Source: Podarcis raffonei (lineage: Eukaryota; Chordata; Lepidosauria; Squamata; Lacertidae). Taken from it: DNA of 64,000 nucleotides. The notes beneath the pieces were generated by a model. That model had not been told where the DNA came from and made no database searches. It saw only the letters and a list, made by a program, of their open reading frames with translations. Numbering within the stretch: the stretch's first letter is position 1; the number at the start of each line of letters is the position of its first letter. The stretch is from the NCBI RefSeq assembly GCF_027172205.1, contig NC_070614.1, positions 38,136,001 to 38,200,000 on the forward strand, written 5' to 3'. Below are positions 46,831-58,137 of this stretch, piece after piece. Made by a program: the position numbers and the translations under genes.

Positions 46831-48417
46831 GTCCCATCTTATTAAAACAAAAAATAAAACCTGTAGCTCCACTCCAAATTCCTTGGACGTTTAAGAAACT
46901 AGTAATTTCATATCAGATTTTTGCTTTAGAAAAGTTCCTTAGGCAACTCTAACTCAGAGTTGTTTTCCTTTTCCTTTTAGCCCATGTTAACTGTTTTCAT
47001 TCCTGCCTCCTAGAATGTGCACTTGCCTCTGCACCATCAAGTCTCTCTGAACGCAGCACTTTCTCACCTGTAGCAGGACATGTCAAGACGGCTGTTCACT
47101 CCCTCTCAAAGGATCATGGGAACTGTAGTTTAACACAGCTACAATTCCCAGCAACCTTAACAAACTACAGGTCCTGGGACCTTTCAATGTACGGAGCCTT
47201 AGATTCCCTCACCCTCTTCAGTGTCTCTTCAGCTTAATATCTTATCTACTTCCTATTTCCCTGTCCTTTGCGTAACACTCCTGTCTATATACCTCCATCT
47301 ATTCCTCACACAGAAAACCACCCAACTTTCCAGGATTCTCTGCACTTTCTTCACCTAGCAGGGCTTCCTGCACCCTCTACCCCCACTTTAGTCCATGTCT
47401 TTGCTCTCAGCAACAATACCCTTGCCTAGTTCAACAGCACACATGGCTTTCTCTCCCACAGCAACTCATGTCAATGAAGGAGCCTTTGATGGAGGTGGGC
47501 CACGAAGCTGCCAATTTGCAGGGGGAATTGGAGTCAGCCCCAGCATTTACCTCTGAATCCAGCAAAGGGAAGGAGATGTGTAGACATTGCGATGCAGGGA
47601 TTCTCTCATCCCTACGTCGGATGGGCTTGGGTGGACATTAGCTGTTCCTCCAAAGGTTTGGGTAAGGATTGCAAGTAATGAGTATTTGGAATTCTCCCCC
47701 TACCCAAGGGATGCCAGGTAAAGTGGGATGAGCTGCGGTTGGCCTGCAAAACTATGCATGGTACAGGCCTGCTGCAAACTCTCGTCTAGTGATTCACTGG
47801 AGGGGAAGAGAGTGTGTGTGTGTGCGTCTTGCTGGACTCCTTAGATAGACACTTGCTTTTAATCTAGCTGAAGGATTCCTATTTAAATATAGAAAGCATG
47901 GGGTGGAGGAGTGAGGCGAGGGATTATAGGGAGACAAGGACATCAGCACAGAGGAATGGGGAGAAAGTGGCGGGGGTGGAGTGTGTGGAAACTGGTCTGG
48001 GTGTGTTCAGCTACAGTCATCCCCAGCGGGGACAGGAGGAAAGGGGGGTTGCATTGCAATCTGTCTTTGTAAATGAAGCTCGGAATGTGGAAGGCTGGGA
48101 GCAAGGCAGAAAGAGAGCACCTGTACTTTTCAGAGTTGCACAAAATTGGTTTTTCCCCTCTTCCCTCCCTGTCCCTTTCCCCTTGTGTGTCGTGTCCCCC
48201 CCCCCCAATATTATTACTGTAAGCCTGCAGACAGGGATTGTCTTGTTTTAATTGATTGTACATAAGCCACTCTGGGAGCCTTTTGGGCTGAAGAGTGGGG
48301 TACAAATACCATCAAATCAATCAATAAAAAGAGGGGGGGTTTCCTCACCCAGCATGTCTTCTTGTTTTGTGCTGTGCAACTCTGAAAGGTGTGGTAGCCT
48401 GCAGCTGACAGTTCTTT

Positions 48418-48560
48418 CTGCGTGTGACTCAGTTGGTAGAGCATGAGACTCTCGGTGTTGTGGGTTTGAGCCCCACGTTGGGCAACAAGATTCCTGCATT
48501 GCAGGGGTTGGACTAGATGACCCTCGTGGTCCCTTCCAACTCTACAAGCCTATGATTCTA
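48418..48560 (+). mobile_element. CR1-tailed tRNA SINE
   Basis: TGACTCAGTTGGTAGAGCATG and GGGTTTGAGCCCC are tRNA A- and B-box regions. The tail GGGGTTGGACTAGATGACC and CCCTTCCAACTCTACAAGC is CR1-like, so the element was presumably moved by a CR1 LINE. Confidence 0.75.
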
Positions 48561-48862
48561 TTTCTTGCTCCACTCTCCTTCTTAGAAGAAAGCGAAGAGA
48601 CCTGGCTCATACCCTTGACCCCTGTTTGGTCCCCACAAGCTGCCCCACCTTTCAGTAGCCTGGACAATCCATAGGGAAGATGCTTAAGAAAGCATGTGGC
48701 CTTGTAACACACGTAACATCCTAAGGCCCCATCTGCATAGCCTTAGAATGGTATAAAGCTGGACTACTCCACCTGGGATGCTTCGAGTGGGGATTCCAGT
48801 CCCAAAATAGAGTTGCCAACTTTCTCCTCCTGGCAGTGCTCCTCTGTGCCTTTAACACAGGG

Positions 48863-48981
48863 ATGGGGAGCCTGTGGTCCTCCAGAAGTTGATGGACTAC
48901 AACTCTAGGAACTCCTGGCCACTAGCTACATTGGCTAGAAATTGTAGTTCAACAAAATCTGGAGGGCCACATGTTCCCCAC
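48863..48981. mobile_element. short foldback element, family C
   Basis: GGGGAGCCTGTGGTCCTCCAG mirrored by CTGGAGGGCCACATGTTCCCC (partly); arms TGGACTACAACTCTAGG and AAATTGTAGTTCAAC. Confidence 0.65.
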
Positions 48982-49079
48982 CTAGCAGGCAGAAGTTGAA
49001 CAGGTGGTGCCTTTCCTGCCACAGAGATGAAGTGATAGAATAAGCACCAGCTGTTATATTTCTGTTGGCTGGACATCAG

Positions 49080-49213
49080 GCAAGGGTGGCTAACCTGCAG
49101 TTCTTTAGGTGTTGCTGGACTACAACTCCCAGCATCCCTGACTATTGTTTATGGTGGTTGGGGCTGATGGGAATTGCAGTCTCAACACCTGGAAGGCCAT
49201 AATTTACTCCTGT
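49080..49213. mobile_element. short foldback element, family C
   Basis: Arms GACTACAACTCCCAGCATCC and GCTGATGGGAATTGCAGTC; outer ends GTGGCTAACCTG and GGCCATAATTTACTCCTG. Confidence 0.65.
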
Positions 49214-49795
49214 GTTAAAGGCATAAGAATGCTGTTTGGGGAAGGGCCATGATTAGGGGTGATGAGTTGCATTCCAGTAATTCCACAAGCTCCCCATCCC
49301 TACCATAAGATCTGCAGAAGTACAAAAAAAACCAAACCCTTCAAATAAGAGACCCTAAGATCCCTTCTGGGAACAGAGGATAAAAGAAATTGGGGACGTT
49401 ATTGAGGAAACTGTGATCCTAGACACTAAATATTTTTTATTATAATTGTTTGAAAGGGGTAATGCTTCTCTTGCTGAGAAAGTTTACTTGCTGGTTGCAA
49501 CCAAACGGATCATCTCACAAGGCTAGAGGGAAACGCCATATGTTGCTTCAGATGGATGGTATTCAGAAATGCTTTTTATTGGTGTCTCACAAAAACTTCT
49601 TTGAAGCCAAGTTGCACCAGAGGACTTTGCAGCAGTCTGGTGGAAGTTTATAATCTGTATAAACAAACCGCCACATCCAACTATTAATCCTTCTACGTAT
49701 GAGGTTATTTGGTGGAATTTGCAAACTTTCATCGTTAGTTTCCATAAGTTTGTCTCTCCAACAACCTGAAACTTGAGTGGGAATGGAATGGAGCA

Positions 49796-49925
49796 GTGTT
49801 CTTCAACCTTGTGTGCCCATTTGTTGTTGGACTACAACTCCCATCATCCCTGCCCCTTGGCTAAGCTGACAGGGGATGGTGGGAGTTGAATGTCAACAAT
49901 ATCTGGAAGGCGACAGAGCACTGAG
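49796..49925. mobile_element. short foldback element, family C
   Basis: Arms TTGGACTACAACTCCCATCA and GATGGTGGGAGTTGAATGTC around a spacer CCCCTTGGCTAAGCTGAC. Confidence 0.65.
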
Positions 49926-50002
49926 GAGAAGCCGTCCGCACAGGCAAGATTTCCTTCCATGTCTCATCCTGTCATGACTGGTAGCCATTGACTAATACAC
50001 TG

Positions 50003-50570
50003 AGAGCCAGCATGGTGTAATTGTTAGAGTGCTGGATTAGGAACTGGCAAACCAGGGTTTGAATCCCCATGCAGCCATGAAGCTCCCTGGGTGAGCTTGT
50101 GCTAGTCCCTGTTTACCGGAGTTGTTGTGAGGATAAAACAAGGAGAGGAGAACCATGTAAACTGCCTTGAGCTCCTTGGAACAAAATAAAGACTCGGGTG
50201 GTGCTGTGGGTTAAACCACAGAGCCTAGGACTTGCCGATCAGAAGGTCGGCGGTTTGAATCCCCGCAACGGGGAGAGCTCCCGTTGCTCAGTCCCTGCTC
50301 CTGCCAACCTAGCAGTTCGAAAGCATGTCAAAGTGCAAGTAGATAAATAGGTACCGCTCCGGAGGGAAGGTAAACGGCATTTCCGTGCGCTGCTCTGGTT
50401 CTCCAGAAGCGGCTTAGTCATGCTGGCCACTTGAACCGGAAGCTGTACCCCGGTTCCCTGGGCCAATAAAGCAAGATGAGCGCCGCAACCCCAGAGTCGG
50501 TCATGACTGGACCTAATGGTCAAGGGTCCCTTTACCTTTACCTATAAATGTAATGAATAATACACCTGCC
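50003..50570 (+). mobile_element. Sauria-type SINE split near its 3' end by a Squam-like SINE
   Basis: GAGAGCCAGCATGGTGTAAT to GAGCTCCTTGGAACAAA is the Sauria body; its ending ATAAATGTAATGAATAATAC resumes at about 50543 after the inserted SINE. ATAAA is repeated on both sides of the insert. Confidence 0.75.
50191..50542 (+). mobile_element. full-length Squam-like tRNA SINE, inserted in a Sauria SINE
   Basis: Head GACTCGGGTGGTGCTGTGGG, B box GGTTTGAATCCC, body AAGTAGATAAATAGGTACCG, tail GGTCCCTTTACCTTTACC. Confidence 0.85.
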
Positions 50571-51004
50571 CTCTCTGAATTCACTTTCTTCCCTAAATTG
50601 CATAAATTAATCAGGCATTGTGTGTGAAGAGGTCCTGTCTTTCCTTTGTCCTGAATATATTGCTCATCCGTTTCAGTGGGTGACTATCCCCTCCCTCCTA
50701 GGCCCACCCGAGTACTAGCATGCTGCAAGATTATTGCTTTACGCCACCATCCCTTAGGTTTTCCCTCCTTTGATACAAGAATCCAGGTGCCTTGACAACC
50801 TTGCTTTTACCTTTCTGGTATCATATTAATATGCAGCCCCAAGCATCTGGGTCACTTCCTTCAAAGATATTCACCCTACCTCAAACCAGCTGCTGGACCA
50901 GTAGCACAGCCTTCTCCCTGGTTATTTCCAGTATTCCCAGCATTAATCTCTACAAACCATTGTGCACAGCCTGTTCTGACTCTCTGCATCTCTTGCCAGC
51001 CACA

Positions 51005-53271
51005 ATGTCACCCGATGAAGTCATCTACTTGGCAGTCCTTCTCGTTTCCATCCCCATCGGCTTCCTCTTCAAGAAAGGGGGTGAGTGCTAAATCTGGGTG
51101 GCCAAAGTGAGTTGGAGGAGATGACGTCGTGTCTAAGAGGGGGGATGACTGTTGCAGAGTCAGATTTAAGCAACCCAGCATTGCCCAAGGACTCCTAAGG
51201 CCCTGAGATGAAGTTCTTTCTTTTGATATGTTGCATTTATATAGCTGTCCATCTATGCAGCGGTGGTCTATGTGTGTGTTTTTAATGAAGTTTTTAATGA
51301 AGTGTGTGTTGACGCTGGTCTGTGACTGTATTAATAAATTCATTCATTCATTCATACAGAAATCTTGCTAATTCCCCGGGTAGCAGGCAAACAAAACAGA
51401 CAAAAGCAATTCTACAAAATACAAAATATCATGATTAGAAGTCAACAGTAAAAGGCCATAAAGCATACCAGAGCAAATGAAGCAGCTCAGATTTAAAACA
51501 CAATTTAAAAGCTTGGCTGAGTAAGAAAATATGTTCACCTGGTGCTGAGCAGACCACAGAGAAGACTCCAGGAGAGTTTTTTGGGGAGCACATATTGCAT
51601 GGTCAGAGTGGCACTACCAAAAATACCCTCTCCTTGGTAGGGACACCTGTCGCTAGACTTCTGAAAGGGATCTTAAGGTCCCAAGCTGTTTTGGGCTCTA
51701 TAGATTAAAATCAGCACTTTAAACTGGGTCTGTAAATGGACTAGGAGGCAGTTAGCTGACAAAGTCCTGGCATAATAAGATAAAAATGCCCAGTTGCGGA
51801 GAATGTAGCATTCTGCTCAGTGTGGATTTTACTATTCCAGGGCTGTAATGACAGGAGAATCTGCAGCCTTAGTAGAATTTTGTGCACCTTTAAAAGGTAC
51901 AAGAGTCTGCACTGGTTGCTAGTATGTTTCTGCTCTGAATTCAAGCCCTTATCAGTAACACATAAAGGTGTTTAATGTTATTCATTGAGGGTTTAGTGTT
52001 CTCCAGCCCAGGGTCCTTGGATTAAGGGTAGGCTATAAACTTTTAAAATAGATAAAATAATTAATAAGAATGGAATATTCCATTTGGGGTTTTTTCTGGA
52101 GGTGAAGGATTACGGGGGGTGGGGGAGTGCAAACAAGAAATGGGGACTCCAAAAAGCTGCCTTATTCAAGATAAAAGTATTTCTCCCTTTAGTTTAATGT
52201 TCTGTGCTTAGGAGCAGCTCTCAGTGGTCTTGGGCAGAAGTCTTTTCCATCACTTACTATCTGATCTTGAACAAGAAGTACTGTAATGGGAATTGACTGA
52301 ATGGTTGTGCTGGGGGGTGTCCTGTGCATGTAAATATTTTGCTTTAACACCAAGGTCTAATCTCTCTTTCCCCGCATTCTCCTTTGTTGAACTGACTTGC
52401 AATCCCTAACTCCAAAACCCACTGGGTTGGATCTGTTCACAATAGGGGAATTTTTTCCATCTGCTTATTCCCCACAGACCTGAGGATCAAGCAGTTTGGA
52501 GGGGCAGCTGCGGGGCTCGTGCTCACGCTGGCCACCTGCCACATCCACACCCTCCACTCGCTTATCACCATCTTGGGGACTTGGCTGATAATCAACATCT
52601 CACCAAGGTAAGGAAGCTGGGAGGTGGTGGAATGGGAAACATGGGGGGGGGGGCGCTTGTAGTCCTGTGTGGTGGGCCGGGAGGCCTAGTAAGATGAATC
52701 AAGACACCTTGCAAACGTGGTTTGGTTGTCTGCAGGTGGCTACAGTTTAGCAGGCAAGGTTGAGATTGTGGGAATCGGATCTCCCGGAATTTCTACCTCT
52801 GAGGTTTGAAAAGTTGAAGCAATGGGGGGCTTAAGAGCAGGGCAGATAAGCCAGTGGTCCTCCAGAGGTTGGGCTACCACTGGCTATGCTGGCTAGGACT
52901 GATAGAAATGGCAGTTGATTATCACATAGAAGGCCACAGACGTTTCCCAGGTTTAGAGAAAAGAAGGTTTTGTCCCTTTTGACACAGAGACATAGAGCCA
53001 GGACCCTCAAAATGGGACAGACATCTACCAGATTATTACTTTACTGTCATTATTGTTGCTATATTTATTACCTGCCCTTTAGCCTAAAGTCACAGGGCAG
53101 GTTACAAGAATTTTAACTTCAACATTAAAAACACACAGTTTGAAAAAAAATACAGTCTGGGGAAAGAAATAGGGCAGGTCTTGAAAATATATATCTTCAG
53201 TAAATTTACAACATTAGGATATTGGTCAGTGAGAATGGAACAGCCAGAGTAGAGTGTGTGTGGGGTGTGGA

Positions 53272-53323
<52 letters not shown>

Positions 53324-56300
53324 CTAATGTTGCAGGATGGATTACAACAACAAAAGCACAGTGCTAAAAATATACACCTCAAATGTCAAAAGCCAAGGTA
53401 AAGAGGTGTATCTTTAGCATTTGCCGAAAGCTGCATAAAGAAGATGCCAGACACACCTCTGTGGAGAACAATTCATTAAAGAATAATCAATAGTTCATTA
53501 ATATTTACAGCCTTTTATCTGCTTCTCCCCTCACACACACCAGGGCCTGTCACTACCTGACACTTGGCTGGACCTTTTCCTACCTGCTCTTTTTCCGCAC
53601 AATCGCCTACTTTGGCTTCCCAGAGCCAACACCTTTCACCAATGCAGTGCAGCTCTTACTCACTCTCAAGGTAAGAGGGGCTGCGCTTTGGACGGGGGTA
53701 TGGGGAAGGGGCTCCCTAGGAAGCTCATTTCCCATGATGCCTTAATCTGTGTCTCCCAGATGGTGAGCTTAGCCAATGAAGTACAAGAACTCACTTGGGC
53801 GAAGAAACAGGATGTGACATCATTTGCCAAGAGTCCACTGATTGGCGTGATCCCTAAAATGCCCGGACTGGTGGAGATACTGTGCTACAGTTATTGCTAT
53901 GTTGGGCTCATGACAGGTACCTGAGTTACCTAACAGAAAGCAGTGGTCAAACTGGGTAGGGTGAAATATGTGTACAGCACCAAATTCTAGAGATGGGTTT
54001 GTCATGGTTACCACAGCTTTAATCTGTATCCCTTCACCAAAATATGAAAATTGATGACAGGAGACAGAGGGCCTGGGGGTTCCCCTTTTCTGTTTCAGTT
54101 TTCTTTTGAAGAGAAAGCAAGATAAGAGATAAGAACAGGAAGTCAAAAGAACCAAGCATATTTCACCTTTGCCTGTTGCTCTAATCGTCACAGCTGCTGA
54201 CTTTTGGTTTTTTGTTTTGTGGCATGATTGTGTGTGCGTGTGTGTATCCGTAGTAGCACCAGCATGCCTCTGACCCTTGGTGTCTATGGAAATAATATGC
54301 CTTTCTTCGTCTCTCCATTCGTTATCTTTGTGTGTCTTTCCAGTTCATGTGTGGTAATGTTGATTGTTCTTTCCTTTTCTGCTGTGTGAGAACAGCACGA
54401 AAATATCCCAACGCTACTTCTGTGACAGATAATGAGGGCTTGGAATGAATGCTGAGATCCTGCAGGTTCTGCTTATGGCACCAGATCCCGTGAGAAGACA
54501 TAGGGCTAGGCTACAGGGCGCATCAGACTCTTACCCAGCACCTAAGCTACACATCCTCTTAAGACTGAAGTTATTAAGATGTGTGGTTGCATGAGAGGCT
54601 TTTGTGTGTCTTGGTTTTTCTGAGGAACAATTCATTTCTGTCTGCTCATTGATCTCAATTTCTTTTCTTTTCTTTTGCACCTAGGCCCGTTTTTTCGCTA
54701 CCGTACTTACCACGATTGGCTGAACCAGCCTAACTCCACAATCATCCCTAGCTGGAAACCGCTGCTTTCGAGAATGAAAATGATCCCCATCTTTGGGGTC
54801 TTTTTCCTGGTGGCATCTCACTTCTTCCCCCTCCAATATGTCCGGAGCGACGCCTTCTACGAACGGGGACTTCTGTTCCGAATCTTCTACATGATACCCA
54901 TCTTCTTCGTCTTCCGCATGCGCTTCTATGTCGCCTGGCTCTGCGCTGAATGCGCCTGCATTTCTGCTGCCTTTGGTGCCTATCCAACCACCGCCAAATC
55001 ACGGTCAGGCGGTGGGCCCACTGTGGAATATGTGCCGATCAGCAGGTTAGTCAAGGAGATGTTCCCTGTCTGCAGTAGAAGATGGGCTAGATTTAGAGAA
55101 TGGCATGGAACTGTCCTGCCCCCAGAAGGCAAGGTGCCATATTCTGACACTAGCTAAATCTTCTATACAGTCTTCAAGGGTAGCCCAATGTAGAGAGCAC
55201 TGCAGTAGTCAATTCATGAGGGCATTAAGATGTTCTTGTTTTGTTTACATTTCTAAAGCAACTCAGATGAAGGGGGAGCGTCCAGCATCACCTATGATTA
55301 TGAGACAATCAAGAACATTGATCCACATGGCACTGACTTCTGTGTCAAGGTGAAGGATGGCATGCGCTACTGGAACATGACTGTCCAGTGGTGGTTGGCG
55401 CAGTACATTTACAAAAGCGCACCCGTCCGGTCCTATGTCTTAAGGTGAGCAAAGCCGTACCATTGGGGGGTATGGGGGAGATAGCCTGTTGGGGTGGATT
55501 GGTGTGAAGGTGGACTCTGAGGTTCTGAGATGAATTGCAGGGAAGGTTCTTCTGGGAACAGCCAGTAAAGAGGATTCTGGGATACATGGTTGGTTGGTTG
55601 GTTGATTTAAAGACAGGTAGAGTAGAGAAATGCGGGCATGAGGGGGAGTAGCATAAATATGCAGGTGAGAGTTAGGTGAGCAATAGTGAGTAAAGAACTA
55701 AATGTTGAGCCAAAAATATTATTGCAACCTTGGATGGTGCAGTGGAACATTCTGGAATACAGTGGTACCTCTGGTTGCGAACGGGATCTGTTCTGGAGGT
55801 CCGGCTGTATCCTGAAGTTTTCGCAACTGGAGAGACTGCTTCTGCGCATGCATGCGCGGTGATAGAATGCTTCTGTACATGCGCGAGTGGCGAAATGCTT
55901 CCAGGTTTGCCACTTTCGCAACCCAAAGTTTACGTTACCTGAGGGTAACATAACGCGAGGTTCCACTGTAGATGGAGAAAGCAAGGCAGTTGGCATGAAA
56001 GACTATGAAATGGTGGGAGTTGGTATATTCCTCCCCACCTGCTCCAGTTGTCACCCGAGTCCCTCCAAGAGTTGCCCTCAAGGGCTTAAGGGCCCAGTCA
56101 CAAGTCTTTCACCCATGTTGTCAGCCCAAGAGGGCAGGGCTATGGATGCAGCAGGGTCCAAACAAACCAAGGTTCAGTGCAGAGAATCCATGTAGGTCCA
56201 AACATGAACCAGGGACAAACTCAGGCATGTCCCAGATCAGCATCACAGGGAGTCCAATTAAAGTACAACACGGCAAAGCAGTGTTCACATGTTAGAAGTT

Positions 56301-58137
56301 TATGAAATTATGCATGGCATGGAGAAAACGGATAGAGAAAAGTTTTTCTTTCATGACGTTGAAATCATGGACGCCCAACAAAGCTGAATGTTGGAAGATT
56401 CAGGACAGGTAAAGAAAGTCCTTGTTCACACAATGTGTTGTTTTACTATGGCACTTGGTCCCACAGGAGGTAGTGACAGCCAGCAACTTAGGTAAAGGTA
56501 AAGGGACCCCTGACCATTAAGTCCGGTCATGGCTGACTCTGGGGTTGCGGTGCTCATCTCGCTTTATTGACCGAGTACAGCTTCCGGGTCATGTGGCCAA
56601 CATGACTAAGCCTCTTCTGGCGAACCAGAGCAGCTCACAGAAACGCCATTTACCTTCCTGCCGGAGTGGTACATATTTATCTACTTGCACTTTGACATGC
56701 TTTCGAACTGCTAGGTTGGCAGGAGCAGGGACCGAGCAACGGGAGCTCACCCCGTTGCGGGATTCGAACCGCCGACCTTCTGATCGGCAAGTCCTAGACT
56801 CTGTGGTTTAACCCACAGTGCCACCCGCGTCCCACTTTAGATGGCTTTAAAAGAAGATTAGACAGATTCATGGAGGTTAAGTGCCTATTGTCCACAATGG
56901 CTATTTCTCCACAGTTGGAGGCAGTAATGCTTCTAAACAGCAGTTGCTTGAAACCACAGGAGGGGAGGGGATATTCTTATAGCAAAGCAAGGAAGCTAGA
57001 ATCAGTGCCGTGAGCCAGAGACTTGTGTCGTTTCCAACAGCTGGAAGATTCAAGAGGGAGGCCTTATATACTCTGACCTCCTAAACCACACTCCTGAACA
57101 GCAGTTGGCATTGAAGGGCCTAAGCCTTGACTTCAGGGGGCCCTGCCAGTTCCTCAAGGTCCTCAGTCTCTGGTGTTTCTGCTTCATCCTCTGCAGGTCT
57201 GCATAACATGACTTAAGGATGTGAGGCTGGTGTCAAGTAGCTATAGTGTTTTTGTTTTTGTGATGCCTATCCTGAGGAATTCCTTGCAAGTGAGGTCCAT
57301 CGGGCTCCATCACTATATTTTGTCAGGCGATTGGTGAAAACCTGGCTTTTTGAAAAGGCCATCGGGTTAATTGTGTCATCTCGCTGACTCAGTTCTATGT
57401 TTCAGAATAGAAAATTTAAAAATAAAAAAGTATCAGACATAGTATTGTTACTGTTCTTGGCAGAGTATGAATAGCTGGTTGGCTGTGGGCCAAGAGAGGA
57501 AGATCTGACAGAAGTGTAGGAGATCAGCAACTTGGTTGTAGATAAGCTGAACTAGGAAGGCAACAAAAGGTAAAGGGAGGCTTGGTTTGAGAGCTGCAGT
57601 GAAGGATTCTGGGATTGACTTGACCAATGTGTAACAACAGCAATGGAGGAGTCAAGGACTGATAAGTGGGAAAGTGTGAGGAGAAATGGTGAAGGGTTCT
57701 GGGATATGTGCTGAGGGGAGGATTCTCAGACTGAGAAGGCTCTCTTTCTTCCTAGGAGTGCCTGGACCATGCTCATCTCTGCATACTGGCATGGGATTCA
57801 CCCCGGCTACTACCTCAGCTTCCTTACCATCCCACTCTGCCTAGCAGCTGAGGGGGCGATGGAGAGCGGCTTCTTGAGGCACCTGACCCCTGCCGGCCGT
57901 CTCTATGGCGACTGGGTGCAGTGGTTCCTGAAGATGAGGGCCTACGACTACATGTGCATGGGCTTTGTGCTGCTCACCTTCGAGGACACCGTCCGCTACT
58001 GGAGCTCCATCTATTATTGCATCCACTTGGGGGCATTGGCCATCTTCCTGCTGGGGAAAGGGCTGGGGCTCCAGAGAGGGCAAGCCTCCCAGAAGGACAA
58101 AGATGGCGCTTTGGAGAAACCCCAGCGGCAGGAGTGA
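51005..58137 (+). CDS. MBOAT7: MBOAT7, lysophosphatidylinositol acyltransferase 1 (8 coding exons)
   Basis: Exons 51005-51080, 52478-52607, 53544-53670, 53760-53916, 54685-55045, 55259-55444 and 57756-58137 join in phase to 1,419 nt, 472 residues, the same length as human. The enzyme moves arachidonoyl from CoA to lysophosphatidylinositol in the ER membrane (Lands cycle). Visible: a hydrophobic N-terminus beginning MSPDEVIYLAVLLVSIPIGF, repeated membrane spans, the YSYCYVG and GPFFRYRTY blocks, and the MBOAT catalytic pair, Asn323 in YWNMTVQWW and His358 in SAYWHGIHPGYY (human Asn321 and His356). The C-terminal tail is polar (QASQKDKDG). The start lies five bases inside an exon beginning at 51000, after the acceptor TCTTGCCAG, so the 5' UTR is spliced from an upstream exon. 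Intron 1 and the intron before the last coding exon are full of SINE, LINE and MITE copies. Seven coding exons are listed; the 5' UTR exon makes the eighth exon. Confidence 0.97.
53271..53320 (+). repeat. microsatellite (ATT)n in an MBOAT7 intron
   Basis: About 16 ATT units; flanked by antisense retroelement-tail sequence (ACCCTAATGTTGCAGGATGG). Confidence 0.9.
55760..55968 (+). mobile_element. mariner-like MITE, GC-rich variant, in an MBOAT7 intron
   Basis: The ends CAGTGGTACCTCTGGTT and GCGAGGTTCCACTG lie between TA dinucleotides (55758-55759, 55969-55970). The inside differs from the 242-bp copies and contains GCGCATGCATGCGC. Confidence 0.75.
56285..56980 (+). mobile_element. CR1-like LINE 3' fragment split by a Squam-like SINE
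   Basis: AAGTTTATGAAATTATGCATG to GTGACAGCCAGCAACTTA on the left, and CTTTAGATGGCTTTAAAAG to CTTGAAACCACAGG on the right, make one continuous CR1-like segment if the SINE at 56,491 is left out. Confidence 0.65.
56491..56834 (-). mobile_element. Squam-like tRNA SINE inside a CR1-like LINE
   Basis: Minus-strand head GACGCGGGTGGCACTGTGGG, plus-strand start GGTAAAGGTAAAGGGACCCC. ACTTAG-like bases flank both ends. Confidence 0.85.

Larger units (their letters stand above)
45558..50999 (+). other. MBOAT7: MBOAT7 intron 1 (inferred)
   Basis: The span between the presumed non-coding exon 1 and the exon carrying the start codon. It holds a CR1-like antisense fragment (about 46570-46830), a short half foldback (47095-47205), an unexplained 57-codon open frame (47468-47641), a CR1-tailed tRNA SINE (48418-48560), three short foldback elements between 48.86 and 49.93 kb, a Sauria-type SINE with another SINE inserted in it (50003-50570), and otherwise unrecognised sequence. 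Confidence 0.5.

Noticed and set aside
54748-55002. 84-codon Arg-rich minus-strand open frame
   Set aside because: Exact antisense shadow of the MBOAT7 exon at 54685-55045.
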